The notes under the pieces were generated by a model. It saw nothing but the letters and a program-made list of their open reading frames with translations, was not told the DNA's origin and did no database searches. The position numbers were made by a program, and so were the translations under genes. A stretch of DNA of 30,666 bases. It comes from Deinococcus sp. Its GTDB lineage: Bacteria; Deinococcota; Deinococci; Deinococcales; Deinococcaceae. Numbering within the stretch: the stretch's first letter is position 1; every line of letters begins with the position of its first letter. Positions 23,246 through 30,666 of the stretch are shown one piece after another. The stretch covers positions 1-30,666 of the forward strand of contig NZ_JAGLBB010000040.1 in NCBI RefSeq assembly GCF_018260555.1. The letters run 5' to 3'.

Positions 23246-24637
23246 ATGCCGACCGATTCCCCTGCCCCTTTCCCGGCGCCGGCACCTGCCCAGCCTCCCG
23301 GCGAGACGGCCACCCTGCTGCGCCTCGCCGTGCCCGTGATCGTCTCGCAGTTCAGCGTGAACGCCCTGTCTCTGATCAGCACCGCCGTGATCGGCCGCAT
23401 CGGTCCGGCCGAACTGGCCGCCGTCGCCTACGGAAACGCCGCGTACTACCTGGGCTTCATCGTGCTGCTGGGTGTCATGCTCTCGGTCGCGCCCCGCGTG
23501 GCTGCCGCGCACGGCGCGGGCGACCCGGCTGGCGTGGCCCGCACCGCGCGCGCCGGACTGCTGCTCGCCGCGCTGCTCTCGGCGGTGTTCCTGCCTCTGG
23601 CCTTCCTGGCCGCGCACCTGCTCCAGAGCCACGCTCCCGACGGCCTGCGCGGCGACCTGGCGGGCCTGTACCTGCGCCTGTACGCGCTCGGCATGCCCGC
23701 CACGCTGGCGTTCAGCGCCCTGCGCGGCGCGCTGGAAGGCACCGGACAGCCGCGCCCCGTGACCGCCATCGCGCTGGGCGGCGCGTTGCTGGCGGCGGTC
23801 CTCAGCCCCGCCCTGACCTTCGGCTGGGGTCCACTGCCGACGCTCGGCGTGCCCGGCGCGGCCCTGACCAGCGTGCTGGTCTACTGGCTGAGCGCCGCGC
23901 TGCTCGCCGCCGTGGTCCGCACCCGCCTGCCCGCCACGCCCACCGAACCTGGCGCGGTGCGCGCCGAACTGCGCGTCCTGGCCCGCCTGGGCTGGCCGAT
24001 CGGCCTGACCCTCGGAGCCGAGGGGGGGCTGTTCACGGTCACCTCCTTGCTGATGGCCCGCTTTGGTCCGGACGCCCTGGCCGCGCACAACGTGGCGCTC
24101 CAGGTCATCACGGCCGTGTTCATGGTCCCGCTGGGGCTGGCGACCGCCACCGGCATCCGCGTCGCCCACCACCACGGTTCAGGTCATCCGCACGCGGCCC
24201 GTCGGGTGGGTCTGCTGGGCGGCGCAATCGCCGTGCTGATCATGCTGCTGGTCAGCCTCTCGTACGTGTTCACGCCCAACGCAGTCATCGGCGTGTTCGT
24301 GAACGTGATGGACCCCGCCAACGCCCGCCTGACCGCGCAGGCCGCCACGTTCCTGCTGATCGCCACGCTGTTCCAGGCCTTCGACGGCTTTCAGGTCAGC
24401 ATGGCCGCCTCCCTGCGCGGCCTTCAGGACACCCGCGTGCCCATGCTGATCTCGCTCGGCACGTACTGGATCGTGGGCCTGGGCAGCGGCGTTCTGCTGG
24501 CCTTCGGCCTGGGCCTGGGCCCACGCGGGCTGTGGTTCGGGCTGTGCACCGGTCTGATCTGCACCGCCGCACTGCTCCTGGCCCGCTTTCTGCGCCATAC
24601 CCGCACGCCACCGGGCGCCCCGAGCGCGCCACGCTGA
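23246..24637 (+). CDS. MATE family multidrug efflux transporter
   Basis: A 463-residue inner-membrane antiporter (Na+ or H+ driven) expected to export cationic drugs or metabolites. A Pro/Ala-rich tail of about 20 residues precedes two similar six-helix halves (about 25-225 and 245-450), consistent with the usual 12 segments. Family-type features are PVIVSQFSVNALSLISTAVIG near helix 1-2, LGMPATLAFSALRGALEGTGQPRPV in the first half, and the matching FQAFDGFQVSMAASLRGLQDTRVPM in the second. The start at 23246 is chosen from the TACACT box and homologue length; an ATG at 23084 would add an unrelated Arg/Gly-rich stretch. The substrate is unknown. It stands alone, with unrelated neighbours on both sides. 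Confidence 0.88.
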   Translation: MPTDSPAPFPAPAPAQPPGETATLLRLAVPVIVSQFSVNALSLISTAVIGRIGPAELAAVAYGNAAYYLGFIVLLGVMLSVAPRVAAAHGAGDPAGVARTARAGLLLAALLSAVFLPLAFLAAHLLQSHAPDGLRGDLAGLYLRLYALGMPATLAFSALRGALEGTGQPRPVTAIALGGALLAAVLSPALTFGWGPLPTLGVPGAALTSVLVYWLSAALLAAVVRTRLPATPTEPGAVRAELRVLARLGWPIGLTLGAEGGLFTVTSLLMARFGPDALAAHNVALQVITAVFMVPLGLATATGIRVAHHHGSGHPHAARRVGLLGGAIAVLIMLLVSLSYVFTPNAVIGVFVNVMDPANARLTAQAATFLLIATLFQAFDGFQVSMAASLRGLQDTRVPMLISLGTYWIVGLGSGVLLAFGLGLGPRGLWFGLCTGLICTAALLLARFLRHTRTPPGAPSAPR

Positions 24638-24670
24638 CAGGCACCGGCCGCCCAGGCAGGCGCAGAGCGT

Positions 24671-24803
24671 ACGGACGGCCGTATGCTTCGTTCACGACCC
24701 GCCAGCACACCGGATGGTCAACTTCACGCCCGGATCCCGCCGTCTCTCGTATCCGCTCGGACGGAACGGTGGTTGCCGACCGTTCAACCGCAATCCGTAT
24801 CTG
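24671..24803 (+). repeat. intergenic repeat family, copy C
   Basis: Runs from ACGGACGGCCGTATGCTTCG through CACCGGAT, CCCGGATCCCGCC and GTATCCGCTCGGA to TTCAACCGCAATCCGTATCTGA. It matches the order of blocks in A2 and the reverse complement of B, but is more diverged at the left end. With the hairpin at 24853 it accounts for most of the 312-nt gap between the MATE gene and glpD. Confidence 0.65.
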
Positions 24804-24852
24804 AATCAAGGGGCGGCAGGTGACAGATCACGCTGCCCGTGTGCAGCAGGAG

Positions 24853-24886
24853 GAGGGCGGCGGATCGTGCTTGATCCGCCGCCCTC
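24853..24886. terminator. strong hairpin between convergent MATE and glpD genes
   Basis: GAGGGCGGCGGATC (24853-24866) pairs perfectly with 24873-24886 around the loop GTGCTT. On the + strand it is followed by a pyrimidine-rich GTTCCCTTCTTCCTGTTCC, giving a moderately good terminator for the MATE transcript; the minus side lacks a T-run. Confidence 0.7.
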
Positions 24887-24949
24887 GTTCCCTTCTTCCT
24901 GTTCCTGAACCGCTTGCTGGTCCGGGGCGGCACTACCCTGGCCCGCCGA

Positions 24950-26536
24950 TCAGTTCAGGATGTAGCCGTTGGCCAGTTCCGTGTACGCCTGAACCTGGGC
25001 GTCCTGCCAGGCGGCGTCTCGGCCCAGTTCCTCGGCCAGGATGGCTGCCACGCGCGGCGCCGCCTGGATGCTGGCGCGAGCGTTCAGCAGCAGGGCGCGC
25101 AGGCGGCGCGACAGCACGTCCTCGGCGGTGCGGGCCTGTTCGGCGCGGACGGCCCAGCGGACCTCTGCCTCGGTGTACGGCAGCTCGGGGTGCAGGAGCG
25201 TGTCCGCGCCGGGCAGCGCCTGGATGTGCGCGGCGTCTGTGCCGTACACCTGCCAGTGATCCGCCTGGTGCGTGCTGGGCGCGGCGGCCCCGTGCAGTTT
25301 CAGGCCCGAGGTGAGGCTCAGGCGCGCCGGCAGTCCGGCCTGCGCGGCGGCGCGGTTGACGGTGTCCTCGCCCATGCGGCGGTACGTGGTCCACTTACCG
25401 CCGGTCAGGGTGATCAGGCCGCCGTCACTGATGCGGATCACGTGATCGCGCGACAGGCTCTTGGTGTCGGTGCCCTCGGCGGCCTTCACCAGCGGGCGCA
25501 GTCCGGCGTACACGCTGCGCACGTCGGCGCGGGTGGGGGCCGGGTCGAGGTACTGAGCGGCGGTCTTCAGGATGAACTCGACCTCCTCGGGCAGCGCGCG
25601 GGGTTCGAGCGTGGTGTCGGGGACCGGTGTGTCGGTCGTGCCGATCACGACGTGGTCGTGCCAGGGCACGGCGAACAGCACGCGGCCGTCGTCGGTGCGG
25701 GGGACCATCAGGGCGCTGTCGCCCGGCAGGAAACGGCGGTCCACGACCACGTGCACACCCTGACTGGGCGAGAGCATAGGCTTGACGGACGGGTTCTCCA
25801 TGCGGCGCACGTCGTCCACGAACACGCCGGTGGCGTTCACGACGGCGCGTGCCTTCACGGCATGTTCCTGTCCGGTCTCCGCGTCGCGGAAGCGTGCGCC
25901 TGTGATCCTGCCCCCGTCCCGGAGCAGGCCCACGACCGGCGCGTGGTTCAGGGCGACGCCGCCGTGGTCTTCGAGGGTGCGCAGCAGCGTGACGGCCAGC
26001 CGGGCGTCGTCGAACTGCCCGTCGAAGTACAGGATGCCGCCCTTGAGCGCCTGCTTTTTCAGGGTGGGGGCGCGTTGCAGCGCCTGGGTGCTACTGACGT
26101 ACCGGCTGGCTTTCAGGTTGAGCTTCCCGGCCAGCAGGTCGTACATTTTCAGGCCGATGCCGTAGAACGGCGCGGCCCACCACTTGTACGCGGCGATCAG
26201 GAAGCCCAGGTCATGCACGAGGTGCGGGGCGTTGTTCTTGAGCAGGCCGCGCTCGTGAAGAGCTTCGCGCACCAGGGACACGTTCCCCTGCGCGAGGTAA
26301 CGGACGCCGCCGTGCACGAGCTTGGTCGAGCGGCTGCTGGTGCCCTTGGCGTAATCGTGTGATTCGAGCAGCAGCACGCGGTAACCGCGCGTGGCCGCCT
26401 CGACGGCGGTCCCCAGGCCGGAAGCGCCGCCCCCGATGACCAGCAGGTCCCAGGTCTGATCGGTGGTGGCGGCGCGCAGCGCGGCGGTGCGGGGGTCGGT
26501 GATGCGGGGTTGGGTGGGTTGGTCTTGGGTGGTCAT
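24950..26536 (-). CDS. glpD: aerobic glycerol-3-phosphate dehydrogenase
   Basis: A membrane-associated FAD enzyme oxidising glycerol 3-phosphate to dihydroxyacetone phosphate and passing electrons to quinone. The 528 residues include the FAD-binding GGGASG (35-40), the GTSSRSTKLVHGGVRYL signature (65-81), VNATGVFVDDVR in the middle, and a C-terminal DAO_C-type helical region. ATG 26536 is selected because the protein then starts shortly before the FAD motif and AAGAAGG lies upstream; the ATG at 26644 would add a basic extension that covers the operator region. It is separated from glpK by 319 nt with a terminator and its own operator pair, so it is probably a separate transcript under the same control as glpFK. 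Confidence 0.93.
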   Translation of the reverse strand: MTTQDQPTQPRITDPRTAALRAATTDQTWDLLVIGGGASGLGTAVEAATRGYRVLLLESHDYAKGTSSRSTKLVHGGVRYLAQGNVSLVREALHERGLLKNNAPHLVHDLGFLIAAYKWWAAPFYGIGLKMYDLLAGKLNLKASRYVSSTQALQRAPTLKKQALKGGILYFDGQFDDARLAVTLLRTLEDHGGVALNHAPVVGLLRDGGRITGARFRDAETGQEHAVKARAVVNATGVFVDDVRRMENPSVKPMLSPSQGVHVVVDRRFLPGDSALMVPRTDDGRVLFAVPWHDHVVIGTTDTPVPDTTLEPRALPEEVEFILKTAAQYLDPAPTRADVRSVYAGLRPLVKAAEGTDTKSLSRDHVIRISDGGLITLTGGKWTTYRRMGEDTVNRAAAQAGLPARLSLTSGLKLHGAAAPSTHQADHWQVYGTDAAHIQALPGADTLLHPELPYTEAEVRWAVRAEQARTAEDVLSRRLRALLLNARASIQAAPRVAAILAEELGRDAAWQDAQVQAYTELANGYILN

Positions 26537-26636
26537 GGATTCAACCTTCTTTCTGGAGCGGGAGAGCTGTGTCACTGCATGCCGGAGGATGCGTCGAGAG
26601 TGTAGGCCGCTCCAGCGGAGCCTCCTGCTCTCTTTT

Positions 26637-26669
26637 GAACGCATGTTCTCACATCCCGAACATTTGTTC
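26637..26669. promoter_or_regulatory. double operator upstream of glpD
   Basis: GAACGCATGTTC (26637-26648) and GAACATTTGTTC (26658-26669) are each palindromic GAAC-N4-GTTC sites with starts 21 bp apart, two helical turns. The same arrangement occurs upstream of glpF (29426-29458). The divergent SorC/DeoR-type regulator is the likely binder. Confidence 0.6.
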
Positions 26670-26756
26670 AGTGGGCCCGCCTACATCATTTCTTTGTGCG
26701 GGCGCGGCGGACCCCGGTGAGGTGGACAGGGAAGTGGCGGTCGGTCGGGCACCGCT

Positions 26757-26771
26757 GATACGGACTGCGGT
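26757..26771 (-). repeat. end fragment of the intergenic repeat family, copy D
   Basis: On the minus strand it reads ACCGCAGTCCGTATC, matching the right end of copy C (ACCGCAATCCGTATC). Only the end is recognisable. Confidence 0.4.
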
Positions 26772-26780
26772 GGGGGGGGC

Positions 26781-26824
26781 ATGAAATAACAATCCCGGAC
26801 CGCTGGCGAGCGGCGATCCGGGAT
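26781..26824 (-). terminator. intrinsic terminator of glpFK
   Basis: On the minus strand ATCCCGGA pairs with TCCGGGAT, with an inner CCGCT/AGCGG pairing (26792-26824), followed by TTGTTATTT (26791-26783). It starts 31 nt after the glpK stop codon. Confidence 0.75.
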
Positions 26825-26855
26825 CAGGTTCAGGGCCGCGCGGCCCCGGTCCGGC

Positions 26856-28355
<1,500 letters not shown>

Positions 28356-28390
28356 GGATGGACTCCTATGCGGCTCCCCAGGGAGGAGCT

Positions 28391-28435
28391 GATGAGGGCT
28401 AGGATGATGAGGACTAAGGTCATCAGGGCTAACCC
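28391..28435. repeat. three imperfect 15-bp tandem units between glpK and glpF
   Basis: TGATGAGGGCTAGGA, TGATGAGGACTAAGG and TCATCAGGGCTAACC follow each other without gaps in the glpF-glpK spacer. They may be a slippage product or may affect mRNA folding; no function is assigned. Confidence 0.55.
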
Positions 28436-28467
28436 TGTGCGCCGGTCAGGTGGGCTACGCCCCGAGC

Positions 28468-29298
28468 TTAGAGGCGCGTGTCGGCGTTGTAGGCGGGATC
28501 GGCGCCCTGGAGACCCCGGTGGGCTTCGCCCGCTTGCAGCAGCGGTTTACCGATGAACGTGTCGTAGATCAGGGCTCCGACCACCGCTCCGACGAGCGGC
28601 CCGATCACGGGAACCAGCCACACGCCGTTCTCGAATCCCGTGTTGCGGAACCCGGCGATCAGGGCGAACAGGCGCGGGCCCAGGTCGCGGGCAGGATTGA
28701 TGGCGTAGCCGTGCATGCCGCCGAAGCTGATCCCGACTGCCATGACCACGAAGGCCACCGCCAGCGCTCCCCAGGCGGCGCCCGCCGGGTTGTTCAGTTT
28801 ATCGCCGATGGCGAGGATCAGGCCCATGAGCAGCGCCGTGCCCACCACCTGGTCGATGAAGCCGGGCCAGAAGCCGGGAACGGCCGGGAAGGTGCTGAAG
28901 ATGCCAGCGGTGTTGTCGAGCTGCGGGTCGAACCCCAGCCACTTGGCGTGGTACACGGCGAACACGATGGCGGCGCCCAGGAACGCGCCGATGAACTGCC
29001 CGGCGATGTAGTGAGGCGCCTTGGCCCAGGGGAAGCGTCCGGTGATGGCCAGCGCCACGGTGACCGCCGGGTTCAGGTGCGCGCCGCTGATGGTCCCGGC
29101 GATGAAGATGCCCATCAGGACCGCAAAGCCCCAGCCGAGCGTGATGTTGGTGTATCCGCCGTTGACGATCTGTCCGGGGACCGCAGGATCGGTCGCCTGG
29201 AACAGGACGACCATGGCGACCACCCCACACCCCAAGAGAATGAGAACCATGGTGCCGAGTAATTCCGCCATGAATTCCTGAGACGCTTTGAATACCAT
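28468..29298 (-). CDS. glpF: glycerol uptake facilitator (aquaglyceroporin)
   Basis: A MIP-family channel letting glycerol diffuse through the inner membrane. The 276 residues hold six membrane segments and both pore motifs: NPA at 76-78 (AHLNPAVT) and NPA at 201-203 followed by R204 and D205 (NPARDLGPR). Asp after the arginine is the glycerol-conducting type, as opposed to strict water channels. ATG 29298 follows a strong CAGGAGGAAA; the upstream ATG at 29391 would add an unrelated basic stretch. It is first in the glpF-glpK unit, with a promoter and operator pair about 110-160 nt upstream. Confidence 0.94.
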   Translation of the reverse strand: MVFKASQEFMAELLGTMVLILLGCGVVAMVVLFQATDPAVPGQIVNGGYTNITLGWGFAVLMGIFIAGTISGAHLNPAVTVALAITGRFPWAKAPHYIAGQFIGAFLGAAIVFAVYHAKWLGFDPQLDNTAGIFSTFPAVPGFWPGFIDQVVGTALLMGLILAIGDKLNNPAGAAWGALAVAFVVMAVGISFGGMHGYAINPARDLGPRLFALIAGFRNTGFENGVWLVPVIGPLVGAVVGALIYDTFIGKPLLQAGEAHRGLQGADPAYNADTRL

Positions 29299-29409
29299 GT
29301 TTTCCTCCTGTACGGGCAGTCGCAACCGACTGGTGTCCTGAGGCCACTCGGGCCGGAGGAGACGCCTGTGTTGTGCGGACCGTGACCACAATCAAGTTTT
29401 GATGAGGTC

Positions 29410-29438
29410 ATGGTGCCCGAAGCATGAACGATTGTCAA
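29410..29438 (-). promoter_or_regulatory. glpF promoter
   Basis: On the minus strand TTGACA (29438-29433) is followed after 17 bp by CACCAT (29415-29410). The perfect -35 overlaps one operator site, which suggests repression in the absence of inducer. The -10 is weak. Confidence 0.5.
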
Positions 29439-29458
29439 CATCTGATGAACGTTCGTTC
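29426..29458. promoter_or_regulatory. double operator in the glpF/regulator intergenic region
   Basis: GAACGTTCGTTC (29447-29458) is a perfect GAAC-N4-GTTC site. GAACGATTGTCA (29426-29437) starts exactly 21 bp before it and keeps the left half site. The pair lies across and behind the glpF -35 and about 65-100 nt before the regulator start, so it could serve both directions. Confidence 0.6.
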
Positions 29459-29521
29459 AAGCGTGTGGCGGTCCCCGGCAGACTTCCTGCGCCGCCCGGG
29501 GCGCTCACCTTACCGGCCGCG

Positions 29522-29527
29522 TATGCT
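29522..29527 (+). promoter_or_regulatory. candidate leaderless -10 box of the glycerol regulator
   Basis: TATGCT ends 7 nt before GTG 29535, with no Shine-Dalgarno between. This decides the start used below. Confidence 0.5.
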
Positions 29528-29534
29528 GCGGTGC

Positions 29535-30497
29535 GTGAACGACGCCATCATGGCCACCCAGGCTGCGCAGGTCGCCCGCCTGTACTACGTCCAGGGCCTG
29601 ACCACCGATGCCATCGCCCGCGAACTCGGCCTGTCCCGACCCAAGGTGTCGCGGCTGCTCTCGCACGCCCGCCGAACCGGCCTGGTCGAGATCCGCATCC
29701 ACGACCCGCAGGCGCACCCCCAGAGCCTCGAAGCGCAGCTGCGCGCCGCGCACCCCTTCCTGACCCCGCACGTGGTCAGCGTGCCACCGGGCAGTCCCGA
29801 ATCCGTGTGGCTCGAGCGCGTCTCGGTCGCCAGTGCTACCCTGCTGGGGCAGACGCTGCGGCCCGGCCAGACCGTCGGGCTCGCCTGGGGTACCACCCTG
29901 GACGCCGTCTCCCGCTGCCTGGCCCCCCGCCACATTCCAGACCTTCAGTTCGTGCAGCTGAACGGCAGCGCCAACGCCCGCGACTTCATGAGCGGCTTTG
30001 TCACTGACACCGTCACCCGCTTTGCGAGCAACTACGGCGCGCGCGCGCACCTGTTCCCGGTGCCCACCTTCTTCGATGACCCCGCCACGCGGCAGGCCAT
30101 GTGGCGCGAACGCAGCGTCCGCCACGTCCTGGACCTGCAAGAAGGCGCGGACGTGCTGCTGTACTCCGTGGGCGCGGCCGGCGCGAAGCTGCCCAGCCAC
30201 GTGTACGTCGCCGGGTACCTCGACCCGGCCGATCAGCAGGCCCTGACCGAACAGGGCGTCGCCGGTGACATCGCCACCGTGTTCTTCCGCGCCGACGGCA
30301 CCTTCAGCGGCATCCCCATGAACGCCCGCAGCAGCGGCCCGGACCTGACCCTGACCCAGCGGGCCACGCAGTCGATCTGCATCGTCAGTGGGCTTGGCAA
30401 GGTCGAGGCCCTGCGCGCCGCACTGGCCGGCCGGCTGATGAACACCCTGATCGTGGACGAGATCACAGCCCGCGAACTTCTGCACACCACCACCTGA
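29535..30497 (+). CDS. SorC/DeoR-family transcriptional regulator, probable glycerol-gene regulator
   Basis: A 320-residue regulator with an N-terminal helix-turn-helix (about 20-45, GLTTDAIARELGLSRPKVSRLL) and a C-terminal sugar-phosphate-binding domain of the SorC type (about 65-315), including VGLAWGTTLDAVSR near its start and VAGDIATVFFRADG in the second half. Such proteins bind phosphorylated sugars or polyols and usually leave DNA when the ligand is present, so glycerol 3-phosphate is a reasonable but unproven effector. The gene is divergent from glpFK, and TGAAC-type half sites as known for this family occur at both glp promoters. The start is taken as GTG 29535 from the TATGCT box; ATG 29523 or 29550 are possible. 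The ATG at 29424 lies within the operator and is unlikely. Confidence 0.83.
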   Translation: MNDAIMATQAAQVARLYYVQGLTTDAIARELGLSRPKVSRLLSHARRTGLVEIRIHDPQAHPQSLEAQLRAAHPFLTPHVVSVPPGSPESVWLERVSVASATLLGQTLRPGQTVGLAWGTTLDAVSRCLAPRHIPDLQFVQLNGSANARDFMSGFVTDTVTRFASNYGARAHLFPVPTFFDDPATRQAMWRERSVRHVLDLQEGADVLLYSVGAAGAKLPSHVYVAGYLDPADQQALTEQGVAGDIATVFFRADGTFSGIPMNARSSGPDLTLTQRATQSICIVSGLGKVEALRAALAGRLMNTLIVDEITARELLHTTT

Positions 30498-30573
30498 AGG
30501 TCCCGCGCGTGGGCGGCCCTCCGGGTGTCCGCGCGCCAGGGCGACCCCTACCGCCCCCAGCGGTGCAGGTACG

Positions 30574-30595
30574 AATCAACCGCAGTCCGGATCAG
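30574..30595 (+). repeat. end fragment of the intergenic repeat family, copy E
   Basis: GAATCAACCGCAGTCCGGATCA resembles the right end of copy C (TTCAACCGCAATCCGTATCTGA). It overlaps the stop codon of the gene entering from the right edge. Confidence 0.4.
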
Positions 30596-30666
30596 TCGCC
30601 GTACTGCGCGCCGGCGTATCGGGCGGCGGCGTCGGCGTGCTCCCGTTGCTGCACGTTCACGCCGGG
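30592..30666 (-). CDS. 3' end of a gene entering from the right edge
   Basis: The minus strand is open from the window edge to a TGA at 30592-30594 and encodes a 24-residue tail starting PGVNVQQREHADAAARY and ending GAQYGD. Codon use (mostly G/C in third position) is like the neighbours. It is convergent with the regulator gene. The fragment is too short to name. Confidence 0.45.
   Translation of the reverse strand, partial: PGVNVQQREHADAAARYAGAQYGD

Larger units (their letters stand above)
26537..26855. other. 319-nt glpD upstream region
   Basis: Contains, reading from glpK toward glpD, the glpK terminator (26781-26824), a repeat fragment (26757-26771), two GAAC-N4-GTTC sites (26637-26669), a candidate -10 (TACACT on the minus strand, 26599-26604) without a good -35, and the glpD Shine-Dalgarno. 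No coding potential was seen. Confidence 0.6.

Noticed and set aside
24914..26362. Plus-strand open frame of 482 codons opposite glpD
   Set aside because: Antisense shadow of an unmistakable GlpD.
30498..30540. GC-rich possible hairpin after the glycerol regulator
   Set aside because: GCGCG/CGCGC pairing is possible, but the loop is long, the stem is interrupted and no T-run follows; too weak to call a terminator.

Overview
The window looks like a chromosome or megaplasmid segment from a Deinococcus species. The evidence is high GC content, a D. radiodurans-type bphO/bphP phytochrome pair, several start codons lying only 6-8 nt after a TANNCT-like -10 box (the leaderless-promoter style known from Deinococcus), and strong GC3 coding bias. 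The assignment is by inference from gene content; no species is claimed.

Region 1 (about 1-14473, all + strand) is a complete reductive pyrimidine-degradation locus. After about 1 kb of apparently non-coding, locally AT-rich DNA, a good sigma70-type promoter (1070-1099) precedes preT-preA (dihydropyrimidine dehydrogenase), hydA (dihydropyrimidinase), a four-gene ABC importer (ATPase, two permeases, NMT1/THI5-like binding protein), an M20-type amidohydrolase best read as beta-ureidopropionase, and a compact PucR-type regulator. A second promoter (11408-11437) precedes a class III aminotransferase and a CoA-acylating (methyl)malonate-semialdehyde dehydrogenase. Together these would import a pyrimidine or dihydropyrimidine and convert uracil/thymine through dihydropyrimidine, N-carbamoyl-beta-amino acid and beta-alanine (or its methyl analogue) to malonic/methylmalonic semialdehyde and acetyl-/propionyl-CoA. 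Both promoters carry the same CATTCGGTT core just downstream of the -10. It resembles the B. subtilis PucR box and is a candidate operator for the embedded regulator.

Region 2 (14474-23000) is light and two-component signalling. On the minus strand run bphO (heme oxygenase), bphP (bacteriophytochrome kinase), an Rcp1-like response regulator and a REC-PAS-GAF histidine-kinase-like protein. In that last protein the phospho-acceptor His is Asp (D451) although the ATPase motifs are intact. A second kinase with multiple predicted GAF domains is transcribed divergently on the + strand. Region 3 (23246-24637) is a MATE-family transporter.

Region 4 (24950-30497) is glycerol utilisation: glpF-glpK and glpD on the minus strand, with a divergent SorC/DeoR-type regulator. 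The glpF and glpD upstream regions each carry two GAAC-N4-GTTC-type sites spaced exactly 21 bp apart, a likely shared operator.

A previously unlabelled intergenic repeat family of about 100-140 bp (copies at 14479-14681 as a head-to-head pair, 17119-17256 and 24671-24803, with fragments at 26757 and 30574) runs through regions 2-4. One copy supplies the Shine-Dalgarno and start codon of the response regulator. A gene entering from the right edge on the minus strand appears to end at 30592.
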